From NCBI RefSeq assembly GCF_016863615.1, contig NZ_BOPF01000002.1, forward strand, positions 434,001-498,000: a stretch of DNA of 64,000 nt, written 5' to 3'. The notes under the pieces were generated by a model. That model was given only the letters and a program-made list of their open reading frames with translations. It was not told the DNA's origin and did not search any database. Below are positions 50,892 through 60,236 of the stretch, piece by piece. This DNA is from Virgisporangium aliadipatigenens. GTDB taxonomy: Bacteria > Actinomycetota > Actinomycetes > Mycobacteriales > Micromonosporaceae. The translations under genes were made by a program, and so were the position numbers. How positions within the stretch are numbered: the stretch's first letter is position 1; each line of letters begins with the position of its first letter.

Positions 50892-51542
50892 TCACACCAG
50901 TCCGTGACGGTGCGCCCAGATCACGGCGTGCACCCGGTCGCGGGCGTTGAGCTTGGCGAGCACCCGGCCGACGTGCGTCTTCACGGTCGACTCGGACAGG
51001 AACAGCTCGCCGGCGATCTCCGGGTTCGACAGGCCACGGGCGATGGCGACCAGCACCTCGCGTTCCCGTGAGGTCAGCTCGGCCAGGATGCGGTCGCCGT
51101 GCAGCGGGGTGACCGGGCCGTCCCGGTAGTGGTCCAGCAGCGTACGGGTGATCCGGGGCGAGACCACCGCGTCGCCGGCGGCCACCGTGCGGACCGCCGC
51201 CACCAGGTCGGCCGAGCGGGCGTCCTTGAGGAGGAACCCGCTCGCCCCGGCGCGCAGGCCGTTGAACGCGTACTCGTCGAGGTCGAACGTCGTCAGGATG
51301 AGCACCCGGGTCTGCGGGCAGTGGGTCACGATCTCGCGGGTCGCCTCGATCCCGTCCAGCACCGGCATCCGCACGTCCATCAGCACCACGTCCGGCCGGT
51401 GCAACCGGGCCAGCTGGACGCCGGCGCGACCGTCGTCGGCCTCGCCCACGATGCGCAGGTCGGGCTGCCGGCCGAGCACCATCGCCATGCCCTCGCGCAC
51501 CAGCGCCTGGTCGTCCACGAGGAGCACGGTCGTCTCAGCCAT
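50892..51542 (-). CDS. Response regulator, NarL/LuxR family
   Basis: A 216-residue regulator: VLLVDDQALVREGMAM, DVVLMDVRMPVLDGIEA, SGFLLKDARSADLV and LTSREREVLVAIARGLSNPEIAGELFLSESTVKTHVGRVLAKL. The ATG overlaps the kinase stop by 8 nt. It is the last gene of a four-gene operon in which an ABC-2 exporter and its sensor pair are co-transcribed, as in the bacitracin- or lantibiotic-sensing type of module. Confidence 0.95.
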   Translation of the reverse strand: MAETTVLLVDDQALVREGMAMVLGRQPDLRIVGEADDGRAGVQLARLHRPDVVLMDVRMPVLDGIEATREIVTHCPQTRVLILTTFDLDEYAFNGLRAGASGFLLKDARSADLVAAVRTVAAGDAVVSPRITRTLLDHYRDGPVTPLHGDRILAELTSREREVLVAIARGLSNPEIAGELFLSESTVKTHVGRVLAKLNARDRVHAVIWAHRHGLV

Positions 51543-52719
51543 CGGTGTCCTTGCTCGGTTGGGGCAGGGTCGCGCGGACGGACCAGCCGTGCGCGGGTCG
51601 GGGGCCGGCGTCGACGGTGCCGCCGTAGAGGGCCAGCCGTTCGCGCAGGGCCACCAGACCCTGCCGGGTGCCGACCGAGGGGGCCGGCCCGGTGCCGCGC
51701 CCGTCGTCGGTGACCTCGATGCGGATGGGGTCGGCCCGGTAGTCCACGGCCACGAGTACCCGCTGTGCGTTCTCGGCGTAGCGCAGCGCGTTGGTCAGGG
51801 CCTCCTGCACGGTGCGGAACACGGCGGTGCGCACGCTGCGGTCGGTCGGTTCGGGGCCCTGGCGGCGCAGGGCCACGGGCAGCCCGGCGCCGCGGAACGT
51901 GCCGGCGAGTGCGTCCAGGTCCTGGATCGCCGGCTCGTCCTCGCCACCGTCGCGCAGCACGCCGAGCAGCCGGCGCATGTCGACCATCGCGTCGCGTCCG
52001 ATGCCGCCGATGCGTTCCGAGGCCGAACGGGCGCGGTGCGGGTCGCTGTCGGCCACCGCCGCGGCGCCGTCGGCGAGGCGCACCATCACGGTGAGGCTGT
52101 GCGCCACGATGTCGTGCAGGTCGTGCGCGATCCTGGTGCGTTCCCGGATCGCCGCCAGCCGCCCCTCCTGTTCCTTCTCCCGCGCGAGCTGAACGGTGCG
52201 GTCGAGCAACGCCTGCAGGTACCGCCGCCGGGTGCGCACGTTGGCGCCGGGGAAGATCGCGATCACCGCGATGACGGCGTAGATGATCGCCTTCGACCGC
52301 CATTCCGCCGGGTCGCCGTGCGGGATCGCCGGCACGGTCAGCGCGGTCACGGCCAGCACGGCGCCGAGCACCGCGTCGCGGGTGGAACGGTATGCGGCCA
52401 GCGCGTAGAGCGCGCAGGCGAGCGCCACCCCGATGAAGTGTCCGGTGCTCATCGCACCGCCGAAGGCCACCGCCGTCAGCGCCCACCACGGCTGCGAACG
52501 CCGCACCAGCATCGTCGCCGCCACGACGAGGCAGACGACCGCCCACCGCACGTCGACCGGCTGCGGTATCTGAAGTCCGGCGTTGCTCTCGAAGCTCCAC
52601 AGCGCGCAGAGCCCCGCGAGGAGCGCGTCGGCCAGCCTCGGATTGCGGGCCCAGAACGCGCGCACCGCGCCCGCCGGTTTCGGCAGGCGCGGTGGCTCAG
52701 GCGACGCGCTCACGGTCAC
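51535..52719 (-). CDS. Sensor histidine kinase
   Basis: A 394-residue NarL-type kinase with five N-terminal helices, a DHp box RIAHDLHDIVAHSLTVMVRLADGA, EALTNALRYAE and a HATPase G box near GTRQGLVALRERLALYGG. The GTG at 52719 overlaps the permease TGA in a GTGA junction. Its partner is the overlapping response regulator; the linked ABC-2 exporter is either the target or part of the sensing path. Confidence 0.94.
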   Translation of the reverse strand: MTVSASPEPPRLPKPAGAVRAFWARNPRLADALLAGLCALWSFESNAGLQIPQPVDVRWAVVCLVVAATMLVRRSQPWWALTAVAFGGAMSTGHFIGVALACALYALAAYRSTRDAVLGAVLAVTALTVPAIPHGDPAEWRSKAIIYAVIAVIAIFPGANVRTRRRYLQALLDRTVQLAREKEQEGRLAAIRERTRIAHDLHDIVAHSLTVMVRLADGAAAVADSDPHRARSASERIGGIGRDAMVDMRRLLGVLRDGGEDEPAIQDLDALAGTFRGAGLPVALRRQGPEPTDRSVRTAVFRTVQEALTNALRYAENAQRVLVAVDYRADPIRIEVTDDGRGTGPAPSVGTRQGLVALRERLALYGGTVDAGPRPAHGWSVRATLPQPSKDTDG

Positions 52720-53492
52720 GCATCCTTGCGCACCAGGGCCGCCGCGCCAAGAACGAACGGCACCGCCCACCAGACGGTGACGGTGAGGACACCGGCGAGC
52801 ACCGTGCCGGCCGACGAGGAACCGTCGAAGATGTTGCCGGCCGCCTCGGCGAAACCCAGCCTGTCCAGTTCCAGGTCGAGGCCGCCGCCGATGAGGTTCA
52901 GCAGCGACGGGACCACGAAGACGACCCCGAGCACGACACCGACCGCGATCGCCGTGCTGCGAACGGCGAGCGTGACCGCGAAGGCGAACAGCGCCAGCAG
53001 CGTGAGGAACCCGACCTGCCGGCCGAGCGCGCCGAAGACGTTGCCGATGGGCGTGTCCAGCCCGAGCGAGTTCAACCGGGGCAGCACGACCAGCCACGAG
53101 ATCGGCAGCGACACCACCGCCAACAGCGCCGAGGTGACGGCGACGACCAGCGCCTTGGCCGCGATCACCCGTAGCCGCGACGGCGCCGCGACGAACGTCA
53201 GCCGGATCGAACCGGTCGAGTACTCCGAACCCAGGGTCAGCACCGCGAGCGTGAGGATCGCGACCTGCACACCGATGTTCGCGATCATGAAAACCACGTA
53301 CGGTGCCTCGTCCGAGGTCGGCGGGTTCTCCGGCGTGAAGAACATCGTCGGCAGCACCCCGCCGAGCACACCGAGCAGGAGCGCCGCGGCCACCCCCACC
53401 CAGAACGCCCGCAGCGAGCGCAGCTTCAGCCACTCCGAGGAGACGAGGTGCGGCATGTTCAGCCGCGCGGTCCGCTGGTCGACGGTCGTCAT
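52716..53492 (-). CDS. ABC-2 type permease
   Basis: A 258-residue six-helix membrane protein: FWVGVAAALLLGVLGGVLPTMFF, then the ABC-2 feature LGSEYSTGSIRLTFVAAPSRLRVIAAKALVVA, and C-terminal VLTVTVWWAVPFVLGAAALVRKDA. This pattern, with an E-Y-xx-G-[ST] motif after helix 2, is the bacitracin/lantibiotic-immunity (BcrB-like) permease group. The ATG overlaps the ATPase stop. Confidence 0.92.
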   Translation of the reverse strand: MTTVDQRTARLNMPHLVSSEWLKLRSLRAFWVGVAAALLLGVLGGVLPTMFFTPENPPTSDEAPYVVFMIANIGVQVAILTLAVLTLGSEYSTGSIRLTFVAAPSRLRVIAAKALVVAVTSALLAVVSLPISWLVVLPRLNSLGLDTPIGNVFGALGRQVGFLTLLALFAFAVTLAVRSTAIAVGVVLGVVFVVPSLLNLIGGGLDLELDRLGFAEAAGNIFDGSSSAGTVLAGVLTVTVWWAVPFVLGAAALVRKDA

Positions 53493-54400
53493 CGGCTCAC
53501 CTTCGCGACGTGCCGGCCCTGGTCCTGGGTCAGCGCCAGATAGGCCTCCTCGAGCGAGGCGGCCACGGTCGTGTTCTCGAACAGCAGGATGCCGTGCCGA
53601 TGGGCCAGCACGGCGATGTCGGGGGAGTCCATCCCGGTGACCTCGAGCGCCCCGTCGGGGAGGCGGGTCACGGCGGCGTCGTGGCGGCGCAGGATCTCCT
53701 CCAGTTCGGCCGGGCGGTCGGGGCGCACCCGGGCCACCCGGGTGCCGAAGCGCGCGGTCAGCGCGTCGACCGCGTCGTCGGCCAGCACCCGACCGCGGCC
53801 GAGCACGATCAGGCGGTGCGCGGTCTGCGCGAGTTCGCCCATGAGGTGGCTGGAGACGAAGACGGTCCGGCCCTCCGCCGCCAGCGACCGCAGCAGCGTC
53901 CGGATCCAGATGATGCCGTCGGGGTCCAGGCCGTTCGCGGGCTCGTCGAGCAGCAGTACCGCCGGATCCCCGAGCAGCGCGGTGGCGAGCCCGAGCCGCT
54001 GGCGCATGCCGAGGGAGAAGCCGCCGATGCGCTTGTTCGCCACGTCGGTCAGGCCGACGGTCTCCAGGACCTCGTCGGCCCGCCGGTCGGGGATGCCGTG
54101 CGTGCGGGCGAGGACCCGCAGGTGATTGCGCGCGCTGCGGCCCTTGTGCGCCGCCTCGGCGTCGATGAGGGTGCCCACCGAACGCATCGGTGCCGCCAGG
54201 TCCGCGTAGCGCCGCCCGTCGACGAGGCAGCGGCCGGACGTGGGACGGTCCAGGCCGACCATCATCCGCATCGTCGTGGACTTCCCGGCGCCGTTCGGTC
54301 CGATGAAACCGGTGACGGAACCGGGATCGAGGCGGAACGATATCCCGTCGACGGCGGTGGTGTCACCGAACCGCTTCGTCAGCTCGTGTACTTCGATCAT
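53489..54400 (-). CDS. ABC transporter ATP-binding protein (BcrA-like)
   Basis: A 303-residue ATPase: GFIGPNGAGKSTTMRMMVGL is Walker A, FSLGMRQRLGLATALLGDPAVLLLDEPANGLDPDG joins the signature (SLGMRQR) and Walker B, and VFVSSHLMGELAQTAHRLIVL follows. The SLGM form and the permease type point to peptide-antibiotic export or immunity. The ATG stands 7 nt after TAATTT, so transcription of the four-gene operon is leaderless at its first gene. Confidence 0.95.
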   Translation of the reverse strand: MIEVHELTKRFGDTTAVDGISFRLDPGSVTGFIGPNGAGKSTTMRMMVGLDRPTSGRCLVDGRRYADLAAPMRSVGTLIDAEAAHKGRSARNHLRVLARTHGIPDRRADEVLETVGLTDVANKRIGGFSLGMRQRLGLATALLGDPAVLLLDEPANGLDPDGIIWIRTLLRSLAAEGRTVFVSSHLMGELAQTAHRLIVLGRGRVLADDAVDALTARFGTRVARVRPDRPAELEEILRRHDAAVTRLPDGALEVTGMDSPDIAVLAHRHGILLFENTTVAASLEEAYLALTQDQGRHVAKVSR

Positions 54401-54407
54401 GGCGTCG

Positions 54408-54413
54408 AAATTA
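54408..54413 (-). promoter_or_regulatory. -10 box TAATTT, leaderless start of the ABC/two-component operon
   Basis: TAATTT on the minus strand ends 7 nt before the ATG at 54400. Confidence 0.6.
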
Positions 54414-54486
54414 CGGACGATGCGGGAACGGGCCATCCACCCGCGGTGCCCTCGCGCGGTGGTACCGCGGTACCACGGCCGGCGGC

Positions 54487-55347
54487 TTACGCCGGGCTGT
54501 ACGCGCGGACGGCCGTTCGGACGAACGAGCGGATCAGCGGATCCCGCCGGGCCGTCGCCCACGCCACGACCAGCGGGCTCGGCGGCATGTCCGCCAGCCG
54601 AACCCAGCACAGCCCGGCGGGCAGCGGATGCGTGCGCGGCGCGATTCCGGTCACGCCGTTCCAGACGACGGCCTGCACGCACTCGCTGACGGTGCGCACC
54701 ACCATGCCGGCCGGTCTGGCACCCGGGTCCCGCAGCCCGTTCCAGTACGCCCGCCAGGCCGGGTCCACGCCCTCCGGCAGCTGGAACCAGGGGCGTGACT
54801 CCAGGTCGGCGAGGCGGATCGAGTCGCGGCCGGCGAGCGGGTCGTTCTCCCGCAGCACCGCGCCGACCGGGTCGCAGCGCAGCACGTGCGTGCCGATCCC
54901 GCTGTCGTCGAACGGCGTCCGGGTGATGGCCACGTCGGCCAGGCCACCGCGCAGGCCGGCGGTCGGATCGGTGAAGTCGGCCTGACGGAACCGGATCGGC
55001 GCGCGTGGATGCCGTTCGCGGAACGCCGCGGCGAGGCGCGCGCCGGTGTCGCCGTCGTCGCCGAGCGTGCCCACGGTGAGCGTGGCGGCGCCGGCCGCGA
55101 CGACCCGCGCACGCGCCTGGCCGGCGTGTTCGAGGAGCGTGCCGGCCTCCGTGTACAGGGCCTCGCCGGCGTCGGTCAGCTCGACCCCGGTCGCCGAACG
55201 GTGCAGGAGCACGAGGCCCAGGTCGTTCTCCAGCTGCCGGATGGCGCGGCTCAGCGGCGGCTGGGTCATGTGCAACCGGGCGGCGGCGCGTCCGAAGTGC
55301 CGTTCCTCGGCGACGGCGACGAAATAGCGCAGCAGGCGTAACTCCAT
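54487..55347 (-). CDS. LysR-family transcriptional regulator
   Basis: A 286-residue regulator. The N-terminal helix-turn-helix is the LysR signature, RYFVAVAEERHFGRAAARLHMTQPPLSRAIRQLENDLGLVLLHR. The effector domain follows (ATLTVGTLGDDGDTGARLAAAFRERHP, then GLADVAITRTPFDDSGIGTHVL). It is divergent from the kelch gene, a possible target. The ATG follows TATCGT at 8 nt. Confidence 0.96.
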   Translation of the reverse strand: MELRLLRYFVAVAEERHFGRAAARLHMTQPPLSRAIRQLENDLGLVLLHRSATGVELTDAGEALYTEAGTLLEHAGQARARVVAAGAATLTVGTLGDDGDTGARLAAAFRERHPRAPIRFRQADFTDPTAGLRGGLADVAITRTPFDDSGIGTHVLRCDPVGAVLRENDPLAGRDSIRLADLESRPWFQLPEGVDPAWRAYWNGLRDPGARPAGMVVRTVSECVQAVVWNGVTGIAPRTHPLPAGLCWVRLADMPPSPLVVAWATARRDPLIRSFVRTAVRAYSPA

Positions 55348-55355
55348 CACCGGGA

Positions 55356-55361
55356 ACGATA
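55356..55361 (-). promoter_or_regulatory. -10 box TATCGT, leaderless start
   Basis: TATCGT on the minus strand ends 8 nt before the LysR ATG at 55347, in the roughly 120-bp divergent region. Confidence 0.5.
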
Positions 55362-55468
55362 CCGGCCCGGTATCGGGCCGACGGATTCGGTTTTGGACGC
55401 CCCGCACCGTCGGCCGGAAGAGTTGACGCCGAACGGAACTCGTTTCCATGCAAGGAAAGGCGGCAGCT

Positions 55469-56536
55469 GTGTGGCACAGAGTGCGCGGTACGGCCGCGTT
55501 GACGGTGGCGGGCGGGCTGGCCGTGGCGGGAGCGGTGGTGTCGACCCCGGCCGCCGCGGTGGCGCACACGCGGGTCGCGGCGCACTGGCGGGACGCGACG
55601 CCGATGCCGCAGGCGCGCGGCGAGGTCGGGGTCGCCGCGGTCGACGGCCGGGTGTTCGTGGTCGGCGGCACCGTGCGGGACGGCGCCGCCGAACCGGCCT
55701 GGGCGAGCACGCTGGTGACCAGTTACGACCCGCGTACCGGCCGCTGGTCCACGCACGCGCCGCTACCGCGGCCGCTCACCCACGTCGGTGTCGCGGGGCT
55801 CGGCGGACGGCTGTACGCGTTCGGCGGTTTCACCGGCATCGTGCACCTGCGGCCGCAGCCGGTGGCCTACGAGTACGACGTGCGGCGCGACAGCTGGCGG
55901 CGGCTGCCCGACCTGCCGACCGCGCTCGGATCGGTGAGCGTCGCGGCGCTCGACGGCCGGCTGCACCTGCTCGGCGGCCGCGACTCGCATCGGGTCGAGG
56001 CGGTGCCCGGCCTGCCGATCGAAGCGGGGTTCGGCACGGTGCGGACCCACCTGGTGTACGACCCGGCCCGGCGGGCCTACGCGGCGGCGCCGCCGCTGCC
56101 GGTCGTGCCCCGCGACCACGCCGGCGTCGCCGTGCTCGACGGCCGCATCCACGTGCTCGGCGGCCGCGACGAGGACGTCGCACGGAACCTGGCCCGGCAC
56201 GACGTGTACGACCCCCGGACCCGCCGCTGGAGCGAGGCCGCACCGCTGCCCGTACCGCGTTCGGCCGGCGCGGCGGTGGTGCTCGACGGCCGGATCGTCT
56301 ACGCCGGCGGTGAATGCCGGCCGGGCAGCGACACCGAAACCTTCGACGACGTCACCGTCTACCACCCCCGGACGGACCGCTGGTCGTCGCTCCCGCCGCT
56401 GCCGCACGGCGGCCGGCACGGGTTCGGCGCCGCCGCGTCCGGTGGGCGGGCGTACTTCGTGGCGGGTGCGCCGGCGTGCGGCGGCGGCGCGACCGCCGAC
56501 AATCTTCAGCTGGGTCCGCTCACCCGGCGGCCCTGA
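55469..56536 (+). CDS. Secreted kelch-repeat protein
   Basis: A 355-residue exported beta-propeller. The signal peptide is WHRVRGTAALTVAGGLAVAGAVVSTPAAA, cleaved near AVAHT. Six kelch repeats follow, each with a hydrophobic-DGRxxxxGG pattern: VDGRVFVVGG, LGGRLYAFGG, LDGRLHLLGG, LDGRIHVLGG, LDGRIVYAGG and SGGRAYFVAG, with YDPRTxRW or similar between them. The GTG at 55469 has AAGGAAAGG 8 nt upstream; an ATG at 55448 would add seven residues. The role may be extracellular binding. The 3' end overlaps the convergent gene by 17 nt. Confidence 0.88.
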   Translation: MWHRVRGTAALTVAGGLAVAGAVVSTPAAAVAHTRVAAHWRDATPMPQARGEVGVAAVDGRVFVVGGTVRDGAAEPAWASTLVTSYDPRTGRWSTHAPLPRPLTHVGVAGLGGRLYAFGGFTGIVHLRPQPVAYEYDVRRDSWRRLPDLPTALGSVSVAALDGRLHLLGGRDSHRVEAVPGLPIEAGFGTVRTHLVYDPARRAYAAAPPLPVVPRDHAGVAVLDGRIHVLGGRDEDVARNLARHDVYDPRTRRWSEAAPLPVPRSAGAAVVLDGRIVYAGGECRPGSDTETFDDVTVYHPRTDRWSSLPPLPHGGRHGFGAAASGGRAYFVAGAPACGGGATADNLQLGPLTRRP

Positions 56537-58193
56537 CCGGAGGGTCCGACGGGCAGGTGGCCGCGCGCTCCGGGGCGGCGGCCACCAGCGACGGGGTGCC
56601 GTTGTCGACGCAGAGCCGCACGACGGCGGGTTCACCGGCACGGGTGCCGTCCGCGCCGAAGCGCAGGTTCCCCTGGGCGGCGTTGTCCACGCTCACGACG
56701 CTCAGGTTGCTGGAGACCGCGTCCCGCGTGTACGGCTGCCCGTTGACGCTCAGCGCGTGGACCGCGTTGGCGGCGGTGAAGAACGCGTCGTGCGCGTTGA
56801 CCAACCAGGTGTTGGCGAGTTGGGTGTCGTTCAGCCGGAAGTCCCTGAATTGCGGAGCGGCGAACGCACCTTCGAACGCCCGCTGGAAGTCGCGGAAGCC
56901 GTCGGTGCCGAGGAGTTGCGCGGGGGTCGACGTCGCCGGGAAGAACAGCTTGATCTTGCCGCGGCTCAGGATCTCCAGCGCCTTCCTGCGTTGCGCCTCG
57001 TTCGTCGGATCGATCTCGGGAGTGAGGAGTCGGGTCGCGTCCGTGCCGGCGGCCAGGGTCAGCTCCCGGTTCTGGCAGGGCTGCTCGGCCGCCTGGAGCA
57101 GGTTGGCGAGGTCGAGAGCGCGCGCGGTGTAGAAGATCGTGGTGATCGAATGATCGGCGCACATCGGTGCGACCTTGGTGCCGATCTGGCCGGCGGCGTC
57201 GTGGCTGCGCATGCTCAGGTCGAACTCGATCGGCAGCGTCGACGGCTTGATGAGCGCGTTGACGTGGTGGACGTTCGTGCAGGCGAACGAGTCCTTCCGG
57301 TAGTCGTGCTGGGTCACGTGCCGGGCCGCGCCCGGCTCCAGCAGTCGCTGGGCGGTGAGGTATTTCGAGAGCTTCTCGAGGTACCTCGCGTTGGAGTAGG
57401 TGATCCGGTAGAAGTCGTCCAACGGGCGGCTCGGGTCGCTCTTGAGGTTGCAGGTCGCCGGCGCGTTCGCGAAGTTCGTGCGGTCGAACCCGTCGGCGGT
57501 GACGAGGTCGGCGACGACCGGCATCCCGTTCACGTTGAACTCCCGGGCCGCCTCGATCGTCTCGGTGCGGCTCAGCGTGAAGCCGATCACCGCCACCGCG
57601 CGGGGATTGGACAGCACCTGCGCGGTGACCGACTTCCAGGCCTTGACGTCCTTTCCCGGATCGGCGATGAGCAGCCGGATGAGCGGATCACAGCCGCCGG
57701 GCTGGCGCAGGTGGTTCGCCTGCCACTGGGCCACGTACATGCCCGTGAGCTGGTTGTAGGCGCGGCTGCCGGTCAGTTCGTGCCGCCACGGCGCGAACGC
57801 GACGACGTCGACCGTCGCCTTGTTCTCGACGGCGCACAGGGTTCGACCGTCGTCGGCCTTCACGGTGCCGGCGTCGACCCTGCGGTTCTCCTCCCGGACG
57901 GCGTCGAGCAGCTGCCCGAAACGACCCCCGGCCATCTCGTTGAACTCCGGATCGATCGGCGCGCTCCCGTCGGTGACGCCGACACAGTCGCCCGCCTCCG
58001 ACCAGATGCGCAGGCCCGCTCCCGAGACGGAGGCGCACGGGTTCCGGGGATCGGACCGCGGGCCGGACGGCCACCAGTGCGCGATCGGCACGGCCGCCGC
58101 CGCGACCAGCAGGAGCGCGGCGACCCGGATTCTCTTGCGCCGCCAGAACGGCTTCGCCGGTTCGCGGGCGGGCGGTGGCATGACGGCAGTCAT
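56520..58193 (-). CDS. Membrane-anchored periplasmic-binding-type sensor protein
   Basis: A 557-residue protein, third gene of the conflict operon. A basic N-terminus and one helix at about 22-40 (RIRVAALLLVAAAAVPIAHWW) anchor it. The rest faces outward and resembles type 1 periplasmic-binding or branched-chain amino-acid receptor folds: AQVLSNPRAVAVIGFTLSRTETIEAAREFNVNGMPVVADLVTAD, and NTWLVNAHDAFFTAANAVHAL. No ABC transporter is nearby, so it more likely senses a ligand for the caspase partner than imports it. Cysteines (CASVS, GDCVG, CDPLI, CNLKS) may form disulfides. The ATG overlaps the caspase-gene stop. Confidence 0.8.
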   Translation of the reverse strand: MTAVMPPPAREPAKPFWRRKRIRVAALLLVAAAAVPIAHWWPSGPRSDPRNPCASVSGAGLRIWSEAGDCVGVTDGSAPIDPEFNEMAGGRFGQLLDAVREENRRVDAGTVKADDGRTLCAVENKATVDVVAFAPWRHELTGSRAYNQLTGMYVAQWQANHLRQPGGCDPLIRLLIADPGKDVKAWKSVTAQVLSNPRAVAVIGFTLSRTETIEAAREFNVNGMPVVADLVTADGFDRTNFANAPATCNLKSDPSRPLDDFYRITYSNARYLEKLSKYLTAQRLLEPGAARHVTQHDYRKDSFACTNVHHVNALIKPSTLPIEFDLSMRSHDAAGQIGTKVAPMCADHSITTIFYTARALDLANLLQAAEQPCQNRELTLAAGTDATRLLTPEIDPTNEAQRRKALEILSRGKIKLFFPATSTPAQLLGTDGFRDFQRAFEGAFAAPQFRDFRLNDTQLANTWLVNAHDAFFTAANAVHALSVNGQPYTRDAVSSNLSVVSVDNAAQGNLRFGADGTRAGEPAVVRLCVDNGTPSLVAAAPERAATCPSDPPVRAAG

Positions 58194-60232
58194 CGTGCGG
58201 TCGGACCTCTTCGTTTCCCGATGGCCGGTACGGAGTGCGTGAACAGCAGATAAGCGGTGACGGTGATGGCGAGTCCGCTGACCACCGCGGCGACCCGCCC
58301 GGGCACCCCGGGCGCGGAGTACAGGGCGGCCGCGCCGCCGGCGCACAGCCCGCACACGAGGCTGAGCAGCGCCGTCCACGGGTTCACCACCGGGCGGGGC
58401 GGCGGTGCGACCGGTGCTGTCGCGAAGTGGTGCAGGGCGCCCTCGGACACGACGAGCTCCGGTTCGGGAGCGATCCGCGGAAGGGTGCCGGTGAGCTGCT
58501 CCAGGCGGCGCGTGACGAGCGGGATGCGACTCGAACCGCCGATCAGCACGACGGCGGCGACCTCATCGGGCCCGGCGTCGCTGCCGGCGATCGCGGCGGC
58601 GGTGCGGCGCACGGTCTGTTCGATGATGTCGGCGGCCAACTCCTCGAACTCGGCCCGGGTGAGGTCGACGTCGGCGTTGACGGGTTTGAGGAACACCCGG
58701 GTGCTGATGTCGGTGCTGAGCCGCTCCTTGGCGAGGCGGGCGTCCTCCACGAGCAGGTGCAGCTGCTGGCGGTCCTCCTCGGTCGTCGGCGTGCGCAGCC
58801 GTTGCCAGGCGACGGGGTCGTGCTTCTCGATCTGCCGGCCGAACCACTCGACGATCACCTCGTCGAGGTTGACGCCGCCGGTGTTCTCCAGCCCGTCGCA
58901 ACGCACCACCTCCCACACCGCCGGGGTGGCGACGCGGCGCACGGTGCTGACGTCGAACGTTCCGCCGCCGAAGTCGTACACGACCAGGAGCGCACCGGGC
59001 CGGATGTCGTGGTCCGGACGCCGGGTGACGTAGGTGGCCGCCGCCAGCGGTTCCGAGACGAACTGCGGCGGCGGCAGGCCGGCCTTGAACGCCGCGGCCT
59101 CGAGCACGGCCCGGTGCCGGGGACCCCAGGTGTACGGATGGGTGAGGACCAACCGGCCCGGTTGGTGGCCGAGCGCGTTGTGCGCCTCGACCGCGACCCG
59201 CTTGAGGACCTGGGCCACCAGGTCGGCGACCGGTACCGCGTAGCCGTCGAGTTCGACGAGCGCCCTGCCGATGTGTCGCTTGGGCGAGGACTGGAAGGCC
59301 GCGGGCCGGGCGCGTGCGTAACGGATCGCGTCGCCGCCGACGTAGTAGCCGCCGTCGGGGGTGAGGGCGACCGCCGAGGGCAGCGTGGCCAGGTCGTCGA
59401 AACGCAGCGGCCGGACGGTGCCGGAGGCGAGCCGCAGGGCCGCGGTCGTGTTCGAGGTGCCGAAGTCGATGGCGAGGAGGTCGGCCCTCGCGCCGGGCGC
59501 CTCGGCCCGGTTGCGGACGAGCGGGAGGTCGCCGACCGTGCCGACGTTGCTGCGCCACGGTTCCGGGAGTCCGCGGGCCGCCAGCCGTTTCCAGAGGTGG
59601 TCGAAGAGGTCGTCGAGGGTGAGCGCCGGGCCGCCGTCCGCGACACCGTCGCGGAGCAGGGCGAGGAGTTCTCCGGTGAACGCCGTGTAGCGGGCGTTGG
59701 GCGGGGCGACGGCCCCCGCGTCCGGCGAGACGGCCGCGAGCACGTACGTGCCCCGCAGCGGTTTCCGGTCGACGGCCGCTCCCATGCCGCTGAGCGCGAC
59801 CCCGGCGTGGCAGCAGTCGAGGATCAGGATCCTGCGTCGGGCCGGGCTGCGCGACACCGCCTCCCGGACCAGGTCGAACTCGACCGCGTGCAGGCGGTCG
59901 CGGTCGACGGTCTTGGTGACCGTGAGGTGCAGTTTGGAGGCGCCGTCGCGGGCGCACAGGAATCCGTGTCCCGCGTAGTAGACGAGGAGGGTGTCGGTGG
60001 CCTCTGCCGCCGCCGCGCGGATCGGATCGATCAGCGCCTCCCGGCTCTCCGGATCGATGACCGATATGCAGTTCTCCGGTGGGAGGCCCCAGTAGTTCCC
60101 GTCGCGGAACAGGTCGGTCAGATCGGAGACGTTGGCTCTGACGGCGTCGAGTTGTCTACCGGCCCACGATTCGTCCTCGTACTTCGCGGTGCCGATGATG
60201 ACGACCCGCGACGCCCGCGGATCAGGGAGCAT
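58190..60232 (-). CDS. Caspase-like protease fused to Hsp70-like ATPase and membrane helices
   Basis: A 680-residue fusion. Residues 1-225 form a caspase/metacaspase domain, with DTLLVYYAGHGF (His89) and RILILDCCHAG (Cys141, probable nucleophile). Residues 250-610 form an Hsp70/actin-type ATPase: LLAIDFGTSNTTAAL (phosphate 1), LLVVYDFGGGTFDVS (phosphate 2), GLENTGGVNLDEVI and VVLIGGSSRIPLVTRRL (adenosine site). Two helices close the C-terminus (WTALLSLVCGLCAGGAAALY, VAAVVSGLAITVTAYLLF). No substrate-binding domain follows the ATPase. It is 4 nt after the EACC1-like gene. I infer an ATP-gated protease that kills or reprogrammes the cell when signalled. Confidence 0.9.
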   Translation of the reverse strand: MLPDPRASRVVIIGTAKYEDESWAGRQLDAVRANVSDLTDLFRDGNYWGLPPENCISVIDPESREALIDPIRAAAAEATDTLLVYYAGHGFLCARDGASKLHLTVTKTVDRDRLHAVEFDLVREAVSRSPARRRILILDCCHAGVALSGMGAAVDRKPLRGTYVLAAVSPDAGAVAPPNARYTAFTGELLALLRDGVADGGPALTLDDLFDHLWKRLAARGLPEPWRSNVGTVGDLPLVRNRAEAPGARADLLAIDFGTSNTTAALRLASGTVRPLRFDDLATLPSAVALTPDGGYYVGGDAIRYARARPAAFQSSPKRHIGRALVELDGYAVPVADLVAQVLKRVAVEAHNALGHQPGRLVLTHPYTWGPRHRAVLEAAAFKAGLPPPQFVSEPLAAATYVTRRPDHDIRPGALLVVYDFGGGTFDVSTVRRVATPAVWEVVRCDGLENTGGVNLDEVIVEWFGRQIEKHDPVAWQRLRTPTTEEDRQQLHLLVEDARLAKERLSTDISTRVFLKPVNADVDLTRAEFEELAADIIEQTVRRTAAAIAGSDAGPDEVAAVVLIGGSSRIPLVTRRLEQLTGTLPRIAPEPELVVSEGALHHFATAPVAPPPRPVVNPWTALLSLVCGLCAGGAAALYSAPGVPGRVAAVVSGLAITVTAYLLFTHSVPAIGKRRGPTAR

Positions 60233-60236
60233 GCGG

